Of a DNA stretch of 64,000 bases, positions 47,182 to 56,410 are shown piece by piece (position 1 is the first letter of the stretch; each line of letters begins with the position of its first letter). Under the pieces are notes generated by a model. It was given only the letters and a program-made list of their open reading frames with translations. It made no database searches and had not been told where the DNA came from. Source of the DNA: Alkalicoccobacillus murimartini. Its GTDB lineage: Bacteria; Bacillota; Bacilli; Bacillales; Bacillaceae_D. The stretch spans positions 124,001-188,000 of the forward strand of contig NZ_JAUSUA010000003.1 of assembly GCF_030813245.1 (NCBI RefSeq), in the 5' to 3' direction. The position numbers were made by a program, and so were the translations under genes.

Positions 47182-47847
47182 ATGAAACGGATCGTTTTGA
47201 TTTCTGTAGCCGTGTTTATTTTGGCTGTTGGTGGTTTTTTAGTTGTCGAATCTATTTCTACTCCTGAAGTGAATGGAGTGGAGTATAGTGAGGCACCAGA
47301 TATGGAAGGCCAGCCAATTAAGGGAGAAGCGGATGCCCAAATTACTATTACTGAATTCGGGGATTACAAATGTCCCTCGTGTAAAGCATGGGATGAGGAA
47401 ATCCTTCCGAAACTAGATAAAGAGTTTATCCAAACGGGTCAAGTGAACCTTGTTTATGTTAATACATTATTTCATGGACAAGAGTCGGGTCTTGCTGCAC
47501 TAGCTAGTGAATCCGTGTGGGCCAACCATCCAGAGTCTTTTTGGGCGTTCCATAGTGGGATTTATAGGGAGCAGCCAGATATACAAAGTCACGATGACCC
47601 GTGGGTGACGCCTGAGACACTAATCGATGTCGCACACTCGCTCGATTCAGAGATTGACCTAGAGAATTTGGCTATCGACATGATTGAGCAAACGTATGTG
47701 GATTATGTACAAAGAGATATGGCTTTAGTGGAAAAATATGAAGTGAGTCAAACGCCAACCATAATGGTGGATAATCTAAAATTAGAGGACCCTTTTAACT
47801 ATGAACAACTCAAAAAGGCGATCGAACAGAAGTTAGAAGAGAGGTAA
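47182..47847 (+). CDS. bdbD: Membrane-anchored thiol oxidase, BdbD
   Basis: A 221-aa DsbA-like protein with an N-terminal membrane anchor. Thioredoxin fold with insertion; active site C64-P-S-C67 (DYKCPSCKAW), and a cis-Pro loop in SQTPTIMV. It introduces disulfides into exported proteins. A two-codon frame (ATG AAG AAA TGA) just before the start overlaps it and is probably meaningless. Partner bdbC follows 4 bp later. Confidence 0.9.
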   Translation: MKRIVLISVAVFILAVGGFLVVESISTPEVNGVEYSEAPDMEGQPIKGEADAQITITEFGDYKCPSCKAWDEEILPKLDKEFIQTGQVNLVYVNTLFHGQESGLAALASESVWANHPESFWAFHSGIYREQPDIQSHDDPWVTPETLIDVAHSLDSEIDLENLAIDMIEQTYVDYVQRDMALVEKYEVSQTPTIMVDNLKLEDPFNYEQLKKAIEQKLEER

Positions 47848-47851
47848 CAGA

Positions 47852-48271
47852 ATGGCATCTATTAAACGGTCAAACTTCTTTCTTTATGTTTCTTGGGTCA
47901 CAGCGATGATTGCCACATTTGGTAGTTTATATTTTAGTGAAGTCAGAGGATTTGAACCATGTGATATGTGTTGGTATCAACGTATTTTAATGTATCCACT
48001 TGCACTTATTTTAGGAGTGGCTGCATATCATAGTGATGTAAAGATCAAAAAATACGCCCTGCCTCTGTCCATCATTGGAGTGGGTACTTCGCTCTATCAT
48101 TATTCTTTGCAAAAGTTTCCATCCCTTGCGACTGCTTCTCCATGTTCGGAGGGTGTACCTTGTAACATGCAATATATCAACTGGTTTGGATTTGTAACCA
48201 TCCCATTTCTAGCTTTGGTGGCCTTTAGTTTTATTTCTGTTTTTCTTATGTTGGCGAGAAAAGGAGAGTAA
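47852..48271 (+). CDS. bdbC: Quinone-linked disulfide reoxidase, BdbC
   Basis: A 139-aa DsbB-like protein with four membrane helices. Cys37 and Cys40 (EPCDMCWYQR) form the quinone-side pair, and Cys98 and Cys104 (PCSEGVPC) the pair that reoxidises BdbD. It forms an operon with bdbD. No clear terminator follows before the ileS promoter. Confidence 0.93.
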   Translation: MASIKRSNFFLYVSWVTAMIATFGSLYFSEVRGFEPCDMCWYQRILMYPLALILGVAAYHSDVKIKKYALPLSIIGVGTSLYHYSLQKFPSLATASPCSEGVPCNMQYINWFGFVTIPFLALVAFSFISVFLMLARKGE

Positions 48272-48295
48272 CCAATCTCGCCTTCTCCCCTAAAC

Positions 48296-48324
48296 TTGAC
48301 TTAAGGGGTAGCGTCCATTACTAT
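48296..48324 (+). promoter_or_regulatory. Sigma-A promoter of the ileS leader
   Basis: TTGACT at 48296-48301 and TACTAT at 48319-48324 are 17 bp apart. A start near 48331 would give a leader of about 320 nt. Confidence 0.65.
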
Positions 48325-48344
48325 TAACTGTAAATTCATATTGA

Positions 48345-48626
48345 ATTCTATGACGAGAAAGAGTAGTTATGGTGATCTTATCTACAGAGAGTTGACGAAC
48401 CGGTGCAAGTCAACGATAAGAGCGTAACGAAAATCCTCTCCGAGAAGCAAAGCTGAACTGCATTTAAGCTTTGACGGTTTTCTGCCGATACCCAGGACGC
48501 GTATGATAGTACGTAGTGAATGAACAAACATAAAACCACTACTAGGTTTTTTTATTTTGTTTATAAGGGCTTATATGCTTATATATATGAACTCGATCCT
48601 GCGTCTATGGGGTCGAGTTTTTTTAT
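48345..48626 (+). promoter_or_regulatory. T-box-like leader of ileS with terminator
   Basis: Stem I features of a tRNA-sensing T-box are present: GAGTAG near the 5' side, ACAGAGAG at 48385-48392 leading into stem GTTGAC / GTCAAC with GGTGCAA in the apical part, and an AUC (Ile) triplet at 48433-48435 in GAAAATCCTCTCC, where the specifier would be. A hairpin with T-run lies at 48589-48624, 25 bp before the start, and a weaker one (AAAACC / GGTTTT) at 48532-48556. I cannot find the 14-nt T-box consensus (AGGGTGGNACCGCG), so the antiterminator is divergent or I have misread this class. Confidence 0.6.
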
Positions 48627-48648
48627 TATAAAAGAAGAGGTGAGGTAT

Positions 48649-51600
48649 TTGAAGGAAACAGTAGCAGAAAGAGAAGCGAGAATTCGTGATTATTGGAATC
48701 AAGAAAATACGTTCCAACAATCCATTGATAATCGAGAAGGAAAAGAAACCTTTGTTTTCTATGAAGGACCGCCTACAGCAAACGGAATGCCACATGCAGG
48801 GCATGCATTGGGTAGAACGATGAAGGATTTTGTGGCCAGATACAAAACGATGTCAGGCTATCAAGTATTTAGAAAAGCAGGCTGGGATACGCACGGGTTG
48901 CCTGTAGAGTTAGAGGTCGAGAAGCAGCTAAATATTAGAGGCAAAGATCAAATTGAAGAGTACGGGATCGAGAATTTCATCCAAAAGTGTAAGGAGAGTG
49001 TGTTTGCTTACGAAAAAGAGTGGAAGCAATTTACGTATGCATTAGGTTACTGGGTAGATATGGACCAACCATATGTAACACTTAAAAATGATTACATTGA
49101 ATCGGTCTGGAACATTCTCTCGAGTATTCATGATAAAGGATACTTATATAAAGGACATCGTGTGGTACCTTACTGTCCACATTGTGAGACGTCACTTAGT
49201 TCTCATGAAGTAGCTCAAGGATATAAGGACGTTACGGATCTTTCAGCTACTGCTAAATTCCGAGTAAAAGGTAGAGAGAATGAATTCTTATTAGGTTGGA
49301 CTACAACTCCTTGGACTCTTCCTGGTAACGTTGCGATTGCTGTAAATCCGGAACTTAGCTATGTACGGGTGAGTCAAAATAATGAAGTATATATTCTAGC
49401 AGAATCACTTGTTTCAACTGTGATAAAAGGTGAATATGACATTTTAGACACGGTAAAAGGACATGATCTTGTCGGTCTAAAATATGAAGCACCATTCCAT
49501 TATGTCTCTTTAACGAAAGGTCATGAGGTGCTAGCAGCTGATTTTGTTACAGATACAAGTGGAACAGGCCTTGTTCATATCAACCCAGCACATGGAGAGG
49601 ATGACTACGCATTAATTAACGAGTCCCAATTAGATTATGTGAATCTTGTTGATTCGAAGGGCCGTTATAAAGAAGAAGTGACACCACTTGCGGGTAGATT
49701 TGTGAAGGAATGTGATGTTGAGATCGTGAAGATGCTGTCGAAGCAGAATCTCTTATTCGATAAGCAAAAATATGAGCATAGCTATCCTCATTGCTGGAGA
49801 TGTGACAGTCCGCTTTTATATTACGCGATGGAAGGATGGTTCATTCGGACAACGGCTGTGAAGGAAAAAATGCAGGCGAATAATCAACAGGTGGAGTGGT
49901 TCCCTTCTCATATGAAAGAGGGAAGGTTCGGTAACTTTTTGGAAGGCATGGTTGATTGGAATATTGGACGTAATCGATATTGGGGTACCCCTCTAAATGT
50001 CTGGATTTGCAGAGAGTGTGAAGCAGAAAAGTCGCCTCGTTCGATTGAAGAATTAAGAGATCTATCGGTTGAGGATCTTCAGGATAACATTGAACTTCAT
50101 AAGCCATACGTGGATCATATCCATCTTAATTGTTCTTGCGGAGGCACCATGGATCGTACGAGTGAGGTTATCGATGTATGGTTCGACAGTGGGGCGATGC
50201 CATTTGCACAATATCATCATCCATTTGAAAATGAAGAGATGTTTAAGAAACAATTCCCTGCCGATGTTGTGATTGAAGGAGTAGATCAGACAAGAGGTTG
50301 GTTTTATAGCTTGTTAGCTGTATCAACTCTATATACAGGTGAAGCACCATACAAACGTGTTCTATCATTAGGACATATTCTAGATGAAAATGGTCAGAAG
50401 ATGTCTAAAAGTAAAGGGAATGCGCTGAATCCAGTTGAACTCATTCATGAATTTGGTGCCGACTCTCTTAGATGGGCGCTACTAGCCGACAGTGCACCAT
50501 GGAATAATAAGCGATTCTCTAAGAAAACGGTTAGTCACGCAAAATCAAAGGTGATAGACACACTTGTAAATGTTCATTCCTTTTACACGATGTATGCGAG
50601 TATTGATCAATTTGATCCGACAAAGCATGCTGGGGGTGTCCAAACAACACTTGATAAATGGATTTTATCGAGGTTACATTCAGTGGTAAAAGAAGTGACC
50701 CAGAGCTTAGACGCATACGATATGACGAAAGGTGCAAGAACGATTGCTGTATTCTTAGATGAGCTTAGTAATTGGTATGTAAGACGCTCTAGACAGCGTT
50801 TCTGGAGTAGCGGGATGACCGATGATAAAAAAGCAGCCTTTCACACATTGTTTGAAGTATTAAAGAAGGTGTCACAGCTCATCGCACCGTTTGCGCCATT
50901 TATCTCTGAAGATATCTACCTTACATTAACGAATGAAAGTGTACATGTATCAGACTATCCTCAAGCAGATGAATCACTAATTAATTTGTCACTAGAACGG
51001 GATATGGATGCCGTTGTACAAATTGTAGAGCAAACACGATCCATCCGGAATGCAACAAGTATCAAAACGAAGCAGCCATTAGCTAGGTTAATGGTATCAC
51101 CAATAGAAGCAATGGATCTCTCGTATTTACAGACGTATGTCTCCATCATCAAAGAAGAGACAAATGTAAAAGAAATTGAGTTCAAGCGAGATTCAGAGGA
51201 TTCACTAGAAGTCGAGCTCAAATTAAACTTCTCAGTAGCTGGACCTAAATTAGGAAAAGCCGTAGGAGAAGTGAAAACAATCGTCTCAGCTTTAGATGAG
51301 ACCCAAAAGAATAAACTATTAAAGGAAAATGAACTGCAAGTCACACTTCAGTCGGGAGAAGAGGTACGCCTAACAAAAGAAGACTTCTTAATGGAGAAGA
51401 AGCCAGCCAAAGGGTTTGAACTATCCGAAGGGCAAACGTTTCTAACGATGCTCGATACACGAGTCACTACCGAGCTAAAAGAAGAAGGGCTAGTCAGAGA
51501 AGTGATTCGAGCTGTGCAAACCTATAGAAAAGAATTAAATCTACCAGTGGACTTGAGGATTGATTTATACATCAAGGTTGATGCAGAATTTCAAGAAGTA

Positions 51601-51732
51601 TTAATCAAATTTGATCACCTGCTGCAAAAAAATCTGATCTTACAATCTATCCAATTTGAAAGTCAGCCGGACATGAAAGCTGTTGATGTTGAAGGAATCG
51701 GCGTCTTATTATCTATTGAATTCGACCAATGA
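48649..51732 (+). CDS. ileS: Isoleucyl-tRNA synthetase, type 2 (eukaryotic-like)
   Basis: A 1027-aa class I synthetase. The TTG at 48649 follows AGAGGTGAGG and aligns with the family start; 43 further in-frame codons upstream cover the leader terminator and are not coding. HIGH is H49-A-G-H52, KMSKS is at 584-588, WDTHGLPVE and the editing domain ([12 protein letters not shown]) are present. Length, motifs and the ~1030-aa form match the IleS2 class, which is related to eukaryotic cytosolic enzymes and includes the mupirocin-resistant MupA. The usual bacterial ileS may be elsewhere in the genome. Confidence 0.93.
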   Translation: MKETVAEREARIRDYWNQENTFQQSIDNREGKETFVFYEGPPTANGMPHAGHALGRTMKDFVARYKTMSGYQVFRKAGWDTHGLPVELEVEKQLNIRGKDQIEEYGIENFIQKCKESVFAYEKEWKQFTYALGYWVDMDQPYVTLKNDYIESVWNILSSIHDKGYLYKGHRVVPYCPHCETSLSSHEVAQGYKDVTDLSATAKFRVKGRENEFLLGWTTTPWTLPGNVAIAVNPELSYVRVSQNNEVYILAESLVSTVIKGEYDILDTVKGHDLVGLKYEAPFHYVSLTKGHEVLAADFVTDTSGTGLVHINPAHGEDDYALINESQLDYVNLVDSKGRYKEEVTPLAGRFVKECDVEIVKMLSKQNLLFDKQKYEHSYPHCWRCDSPLLYYAMEGWFIRTTAVKEKMQANNQQVEWFPSHMKEGRFGNFLEGMVDWNIGRNRYWGTPLNVWICRECEAEKSPRSIEELRDLSVEDLQDNIELHKPYVDHIHLNCSCGGTMDRTSEVIDVWFDSGAMPFAQYHHPFENEEMFKKQFPADVVIEGVDQTRGWFYSLLAVSTLYTGEAPYKRVLSLGHILDENGQKMSKSKGNALNPVELIHEFGADSLRWALLADSAPWNNKRFSKKTVSHAKSKVIDTLVNVHSFYTMYASIDQFDPTKHAGGVQTTLDKWILSRLHSVVKEVTQSLDAYDMTKGARTIAVFLDELSNWYVRRSRQRFWSSGMTDDKKAAFHTLFEVLKKVSQLIAPFAPFISEDIYLTLTNESVHVSDYPQADESLINLSLERDMDAVVQIVEQTRSIRNATSIKTKQPLARLMVSPIEAMDLSYLQTYVSIIKEETNVKEIEFKRDSEDSLEVELKLNFSVAGPKLGKAVGEVKTIVSALDETQKNKLLKENELQVTLQSGEEVRLTKEDFLMEKKPAKGFELSEGQTFLTMLDTRVTTELKEEGLVREVIRAVQTYRKELNLPVDLRIDLYIKVDAEFQEVLIKFDHLLQKNLILQSIQFESQPDMKAVDVEGIGVLLSIEFDQ

Positions 51733-51757
51733 TAACGATGTAATGAATATTGATGTG

Positions 51758-51798
51758 ACCCCAAAAGATAACGTGAAAACGTAGCTTTTGGGGTTTTT
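51758..51798 (+). terminator. Terminator after ileS
   Basis: The stem ACCCCAAAAG / CTTTTGGGGT is followed by TTTTTTT. Confidence 0.9.
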
Positions 51799-51862
51799 TT
51801 GGAACGATTTTAGGCATCGTCTTAATCCATGCTTTCATTTATTGGCGTGTCGCCAGGGCGGC

Positions 51863-52229
51863 TCTTGGTGAATCCCAGTTCGTCTTGATTTGGTTTCGTT
51901 TCCTCTTGAATAGGTTCCAAACGATCAATAAGGTTGATAGGATCGGATGTTTTTTTCCTTATAATTCTATTGAAGTGGATCAAATTTGCTTGGTGTTCTT
52001 GCTAAAGCCAGTGGACCTCTAGATGATATCAGAGTAGCACTTGATAAACCTCTTCGGCTCTGGGTAAAACTCTTTACGTCTTGAATTCATGAGCATCGGT
52101 CTTGATAACGTCCCCTGGCGCTTGGTGAATCCTGGATCGTCTTGATTTCAAGCGTATCCCTCTTGGCAATGCTCTTGGCCTCTGGATAAAATCTAGTTCC
52201 ATCTTTACTTAACAATCATTCTACTTGGT
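51863..52229 (-). repeat. Periodic array 6, inverted orientation (about 15 copies)
   Basis: The complementary word (TCTTGRT, GCTTGGT, TCTGGRT) starts at 51863, 51883, 51904, then after a degenerate stretch at 51988 and 51997, and then at 52018, 52039, 52059, 52079, 52100, 52120, 52140, 52161, 52181, 52202 and 52223. The last eleven are all 20 or 21 apart (mean 20.5). A lone copy (GCTTGGTAAG) is near 52358. The word reads forward on the minus strand, that is, downstream of the convergent MetE-like gene. Confidence 0.85.
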
Positions 52230-52396
52230 AAATGTTCTGGCCCAATTTTTTCGAGAAAAACGTTCATTTTATTACTTAGATTCATTATAAACGAGCTTGA
52301 ACAGCAGCTGAGTTTTGTTAATGGCTTCACCTCTGAGTACATGACATGTCGATCCGGCTTGGTAAGTCGTTAGAAGAAGGGGAGTAAGAACATGAA

Positions 52397-52437
52397 AAAA
52401 GCCGGAGAAAAATTATATGATTTTTACCCGGCCTTTC
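52397..52437 (-). terminator. Terminator of the MetE-like gene
   Basis: On the minus strand the stem GGCCGGGTAAAAAT / ATTTTTCTCCGGCT is followed by a T-run. It explains the small plus-strand frame starting at 52392, which I reject. Confidence 0.8.
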
Positions 52438-52442
52438 TTCTA

Positions 52443-53546
52443 TTATCCCCAAAGCTCCTTAGAAATCTCCACGATATACTTCAGTTTCTCCCACTGCTCT
52501 TCCTCTGTAAGGATATTTCCGTGGTGTGTGGAAGCAAAGCCACATTGAGGGCTAAGGCAAAGCTGCTCGGCAGGCACATATTGCGTGGCCTCATCGAAGC
52601 GGGCTTTGATCGTTTCTTTATCTTCCAGCTCACCATGTTTAGATGTGAAAAGACCGAGTACCACTTGCGGTCCGCCATTTGGAATGTGCTGTAATGGTTC
52701 GAAATCGCCTGAGCGATCATCATCATATTCTAAGAAAAACCCATCTACTTTTTCCTTTGCGAATAAAGTAGGAGCTATTTTTGCGTAGCTTCCTTCAAAT
52801 GCCCATTTTGAGCGGTAGTTTCCTCGGCAAAGGTGAGTAGTGATAACTAAATCTTCTGGTTTATCTTCTAATACGCCATTTATTACACGTAAGGCTAATT
52901 CTATTAACTCCTCACGCGAATGCCCACTATCGTTAAATGGAATCTCGGGTGCATTGAGTCCAGCAATATAGACATCGTCTAATTGAAGGTAGCGGCAGCC
53001 TGCATCATAAAAGGCTTGAATGGTTTCGCGATAGATTTGAATGACATCTTTCGTAAATTCCTCAATGTCTGGATAGACCTCAAGATTACGGATACCTGCA
53101 TTAAACAATTGATTGGGGCTTGGGATCGTTTGTTTAGCCACTGCTCGATCTCCCACAATCTCATTGAACTGGATAAACTCTTTTATTTGAGGGTGATCTG
53201 AATTAAATGAAATCTTTCCAGTCACTCGGACATCATACGCTTCAGTATCTTCACCTTTAAATTTAAAACCATGCTCAGGAATATAGCCTTCCACACCTGT
53301 TAGATGCTCAAGGAAATCAGTATGCCAGAACCTGCGGCGGAATTCACCATCTGTCACTGCTTGAAGACCTACTTCAATTTGCTTATCGACTACTCTAGTT
53401 ATTTCAGTTGTTTCAATGTCGTATAACTCTTGTGCGGTAATCGTTCCCTCTTTAAAGTCTTTTCTCGCCTTATGAATGCTCTCTGGGCGTAATAGACTTC
53501 CTACGTGGTCTGCTCTAAATGGTGCTTTTCCTTTTGCGATTGTCAT
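52443..53546 (-). CDS. MetE-C-like methyltransferase (YxjG/YxjH type)
   Basis: A 367-aa protein related to the C-terminal catalytic half of cobalamin-independent methionine synthase. The ATG at 53546 has GAGGAGAG upstream. Zinc ligands fit His/Cys in ITTHLCRGN and in LSPQCGFAS; DGEFRRRFWHTDFLEHL and LQLDDVYIAG bind substrate. It is half the length of MetE and lacks the N-terminal domain, as in YxjG/YxjH of Bacillus. The SAM riboswitch upstream proves a role in methionine metabolism. The methyl donor is not known from sequence. Confidence 0.9.
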   Translation of the reverse strand: MTIAKGKAPFRADHVGSLLRPESIHKARKDFKEGTITAQELYDIETTEITRVVDKQIEVGLQAVTDGEFRRRFWHTDFLEHLTGVEGYIPEHGFKFKGEDTEAYDVRVTGKISFNSDHPQIKEFIQFNEIVGDRAVAKQTIPSPNQLFNAGIRNLEVYPDIEEFTKDVIQIYRETIQAFYDAGCRYLQLDDVYIAGLNAPEIPFNDSGHSREELIELALRVINGVLEDKPEDLVITTHLCRGNYRSKWAFEGSYAKIAPTLFAKEKVDGFFLEYDDDRSGDFEPLQHIPNGGPQVVLGLFTSKHGELEDKETIKARFDEATQYVPAEQLCLSPQCGFASTHHGNILTEEEQWEKLKYIVEISKELWG

Positions 53547-53576
53547 GATGTTCTCTCCTCTTTTTTTCAATTCTCC

Positions 53577-53740
53577 TATCAAAAAACCCCTCTTCCATAA
53601 GAAGAGGGGTTGATAATCTGCACGATAACCTGCTCTTCTTATCTTTGTAGTATCACAACTACAGGAATTGGCACAGTTCTTAAAAAGTCTGTTGCCGAGG
53701 TTTCAAAGGGCCAGTCCCTCCACCTCTCTGGATAAGAAAA
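53577..53740 (-). promoter_or_regulatory. SAM-I riboswitch (S-box) with terminator
   Basis: Read on the minus strand from 53736: TTATCCAGAGAGGTGGAGGG, ACTGGCCC, GAAACCTCGGCAAC and GTGCCAATTCC, the canonical S-box core in order. A perfect hairpin (ACCCCTCTTC / GAAGAGGGGT) with T-run follows at 53584-53612, 40 bp before the gene. High S-adenosylmethionine should favour termination. Confidence 0.95.
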
Positions 53741-53812
53741 AAGAATCTATTTAGTTAATAGATTCACTATAATGTTTTATATCGGAACTTGTCAATGATA
53801 TCATTTTTTCTT

Positions 53813-54517
53813 TTATTTTTTCCCCAATGAAAATCCATCAAATAAAAATCCTCCGAGCGGCTTGTAAATATCAGTCACAAAGGCGATGAACGGTTCTTTA
53901 TTTTGATGTTGATAGTATCCTCGTAAAGCATGGAAAAATGTTTGAGCTAACTCATGATCAAAAGCATATAATGCTCTGGATAATCCTTTTCCTCTGCCTG
54001 ACCATTGATTATTTAGCCTCAAAATAAAATCAGGTAGTTGTAAAGACAGTTGGTTTAACGTGATAACTGCTTCATCATGATGTTTGGAATCAATAAAATC
54101 ATCTAATAAATCTCCGATAAAGTATCTCGAAGCTTTAATATAGTCTTCTGTTAAGGGGGCGGGACCCTCTTGTACATGCTTAACGGCCCTTTCGGCTATG
54201 GCTTTATATGAAGCATGGTCTTTGAGAAGTAGCCCTTCTATCAACATATTTCCTAAAATTGGTCTACCAATCTCTTTCTCTTCCTCAAACTCTTTTCTGT
54301 ACGAGATTGAATGATGAACAAATGCCTCGATTTTCCACCCTTCATAAACAAAACTTTCTCTATAGTGATCAGAATGCTCGTCAAAAATGACAATATCCAA
54401 ATCAGAGGTTGGCGTTTCTTCACCACGAGCTGTACTCCCCGCAAGGACGGCAAAGCTACAGTTTGGAAAGTGATGAGTGATAAATTCGCTGGCTACCTCA
54501 AAGGCTGGTTTAGTCAT
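53813..54517 (-). CDS. Nucleotidyltransferase-domain protein
   Basis: A 234-aa protein with an N-terminal polymerase-beta-like fold (LAGSTARGEETPTSDLDIVIF, metal Asp pair DLD) and an alpha-helical C-terminus, as in adenylyltransferases of the aminoglycoside or MNT groups. No HEPN partner gene is adjacent, so a toxin-antitoxin role is not supported. Substrate unknown. It stands alone on the minus strand between the S-box gene and a periodic array. Confidence 0.78.
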   Translation of the reverse strand: MTKPAFEVASEFITHHFPNCSFAVLAGSTARGEETPTSDLDIVIFDEHSDHYRESFVYEGWKIEAFVHHSISYRKEFEEEKEIGRPILGNMLIEGLLLKDHASYKAIAERAVKHVQEGPAPLTEDYIKASRYFIGDLLDDFIDSKHHDEAVITLNQLSLQLPDFILRLNNQWSGRGKGLSRALYAFDHELAQTFFHALRGYYQHQNKEPFIAFVTDIYKPLGGFLFDGFSLGKK

Positions 54518-54667
54518 TGGATGTCTCCTATCATTTGGAATGTTATTTCCTCTTTTTGTATATCGTAACAGAAATCTTACGTCGTTAAAGTGTATCTAAT
54601 AGAAAATATCGTTTTATTGGGTATATCGCATTCAATCTACCTGTTTCAATGGGTACATGAGACCCTT

Positions 54668-54878
54668 ACTAAGAGTCATTGTTCGTTCACCAAGCTGGAT
54701 AGATATTTACCCAGAGATAGAGGTCGTTTTCAAGAACGACTAATGTAATATCAAGAAAGATCCTAATTTACTAAGAGGAGGAGGGGATTACTAAGAGGGA
54801 CTAATGCTTTACCAATACGGATAATTTTTTATCAAGAGCTGTAAAGCGTAACCAACAAAAATGCTTACTTTAGCAAGC
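54668..54878 (+). repeat. Periodic array 7 (11 copies)
   Basis: Words start at 54668, 54689, 54709, 54729, 54750, 54770, 54790, 54811, 54831, 54851 and 54872 (ACTAAGA, ATCAAGA, ACCAAGC and variants). All steps are 20 or 21 (mean 20.4). This is the only one of the arrays whose flanking genes both read opposite to the word. Beyond the array the 54518-54968 gap shows no gene. Confidence 0.87.
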
Positions 54879-54968
54879 CACCCAAATCTGACTTCTAGCA
54901 CCCAATGAATCAAAAAAACGGATCAGGGATTACCCCCATTCCGTCTTAACTACTGTGTTAGTAACGTC

Positions 54969-56129
54969 TTACTTCCCATACTCTCCACCTGTCGTAATAC
55001 TATCTGTTTCAAAGTCATCTACCTGAAAGGTTTTTTCGTTAAAGTATATAGTATGGTTCAAGATACTTTCTTTTGAATAGAAGCGATCACCAGATTTGAG
55101 AGGTAAAGATACGGTTTTCTTTTCACTTGCTGATTTATAGATGGCAGTGATAAGCTCCAATGTTTGTCTTCCTTGTTTGCCATCAACAAGAACGGTTGTG
55201 CCGTCTTTGATAGCGTGTAGAACATTATGAATCTGACCCACATGTGCTTCGTATTCTTGAGGAGGCAGGCTATGATAGTAGCTCTCGATGGTTTGTTCTG
55301 TCTTTGTATCCTTGTTGGGAAATCCATTAGCTGAAGAGGTTGAAGCATGGATTTTCCATGGTACGGAGATACGTGCTTTTTCACCCTGAAATATTAACTG
55401 TTGTTCCTCTCCATGATGCACAACCGAGCTTGTAACTTGAGCGATGGAGCCATCCTCATATTTTAGAATAGCTACAGAGAGGTCCTCAACCTCAGCGTTA
55501 GGGTGAGCTGTATTACTCATAATAGCTGTTACTTCTGTAGGCATTCCATTCATCCATTGCAGGATATCAATGTGATGAACAGCATGGTTCAAGGTACAAC
55601 CTCCACCTTCTTTTTCCCATGTTCCCCGCCACCAAAGATCATAATAACAATTCCCTCTCCACCAAAACGAGTCGACTTGACTATGCAGGACATGGCCAAT
55701 TAGCTTTTGATCGAGTACTTTTTTTACTTTCATCATAGGTGTGAAAAAACGATTTTGGGCAATGACGGAGACGATTTTGTTATGTTCTTCGGCTGTTTTA
55801 TTGATAAGGTCACATTCTTCTAGAGAGGCAGCCATTGGTTTTTCAATGATGACGTGTTTTCCAGATTTCAAAAGTTCTACTGCAATATGGGCGTGAGTGG
55901 ATGGGGGCGTGCAAATGGATACAAGTTCTATGGTGGGGTCACTACATACCTCTTCAAACTGTTTAAAAATAGGCACCTTTTTTAACCCATAACTTTGAGC
56001 TTTTTCTCGTGCTTTGGTTAAATCTATGTCACAAAGTGTAGTGACTTCACAAAGATCATCAAAGACTTTGTAAGCTTCAATATGTGCAGGACTTATGGCT
56101 CCGATTCCAATAATGGCAACATTGATCAT
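54969..56129 (-). CDS. Gfo/Idh/MocA-family oxidoreductase
   Basis: A 386-aa NAD(P)-dependent dehydrogenase, likely acting on a sugar or inositol. Rossmann motif GIGAIS at the N-terminus, the EKP signature (VIIEKPMAAS) near residue 96, and the active-site His in GGCTLNHAVHHIDILQW. GGGGGGAG precedes the ATG. A cre-like site lies just upstream, consistent with sugar catabolism. No partner genes are adjacent. Confidence 0.88.
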   Translation of the reverse strand: MINVAIIGIGAISPAHIEAYKVFDDLCEVTTLCDIDLTKAREKAQSYGLKKVPIFKQFEEVCSDPTIELVSICTPPSTHAHIAVELLKSGKHVIIEKPMAASLEECDLINKTAEEHNKIVSVIAQNRFFTPMMKVKKVLDQKLIGHVLHSQVDSFWWRGNCYYDLWWRGTWEKEGGGCTLNHAVHHIDILQWMNGMPTEVTAIMSNTAHPNAEVEDLSVAILKYEDGSIAQVTSSVVHHGEEQQLIFQGEKARISVPWKIHASTSSANGFPNKDTKTEQTIESYYHSLPPQEYEAHVGQIHNVLHAIKDGTTVLVDGKQGRQTLELITAIYKSASEKKTVSLPLKSGDRFYSKESILNHTIYFNEKTFQVDDFETDSITTGGEYGK

Positions 56130-56148
56130 AGTAGCTCCCCCCTTTTTT

Positions 56149-56163
56149 TAAAAGCGTTTTCAT
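56149..56163 (-). promoter_or_regulatory. cre-like site upstream of the Gfo/Idh gene
   Basis: On the minus strand TGAAAACGCTTTTA matches most of the CcpA/LacI consensus. It lies 20-35 bp before the start, a position typical of repression. Confidence 0.55.
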
Positions 56164-56410
56164 TAATGAGATGATACGCCGCAAAGAAAATGAAGTCAAC
56201 GGAAATACAGCCTCTGTCAGCACAAAGCCAGTGACGTATAAATAAAGATGTAATCAAGACAATGACAGTACATTGAAGTGAATGATAAAAATTTGACTAC
56301 ACTATATTCAGTTCTCGCTTTAGAAAAACGTCGGAACGTTCTATAATGGCTATATATCCTATTTCATTTGTAGCTTTGGAAAGACATTTTCTGAGATGTG
56401 AGGTGAATGC

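Noticed and set aside
47174-47185. Three-residue frame (ATG AAG AAA TGA) overlapping the bdbD start
   Set aside because: It is too close to the ribosome site to be used, and bdbD itself is correctly spaced.
48520-48648. 43 extra in-frame codons upstream of the ileS TTG
   Set aside because: They lie across the leader terminator, and the strong AGAGGTGAGG site fits TTG 48649.
52392-52694. A 100-codon plus-strand frame opposite the MetE-like gene
   Set aside because: It begins at the MetE-like terminator and continues as antisense of a clearly coding gene.
53813-54517. MNT-type antitoxin of a HEPN-MNT pair
   Set aside because: No HEPN-domain gene is adjacent on either strand.
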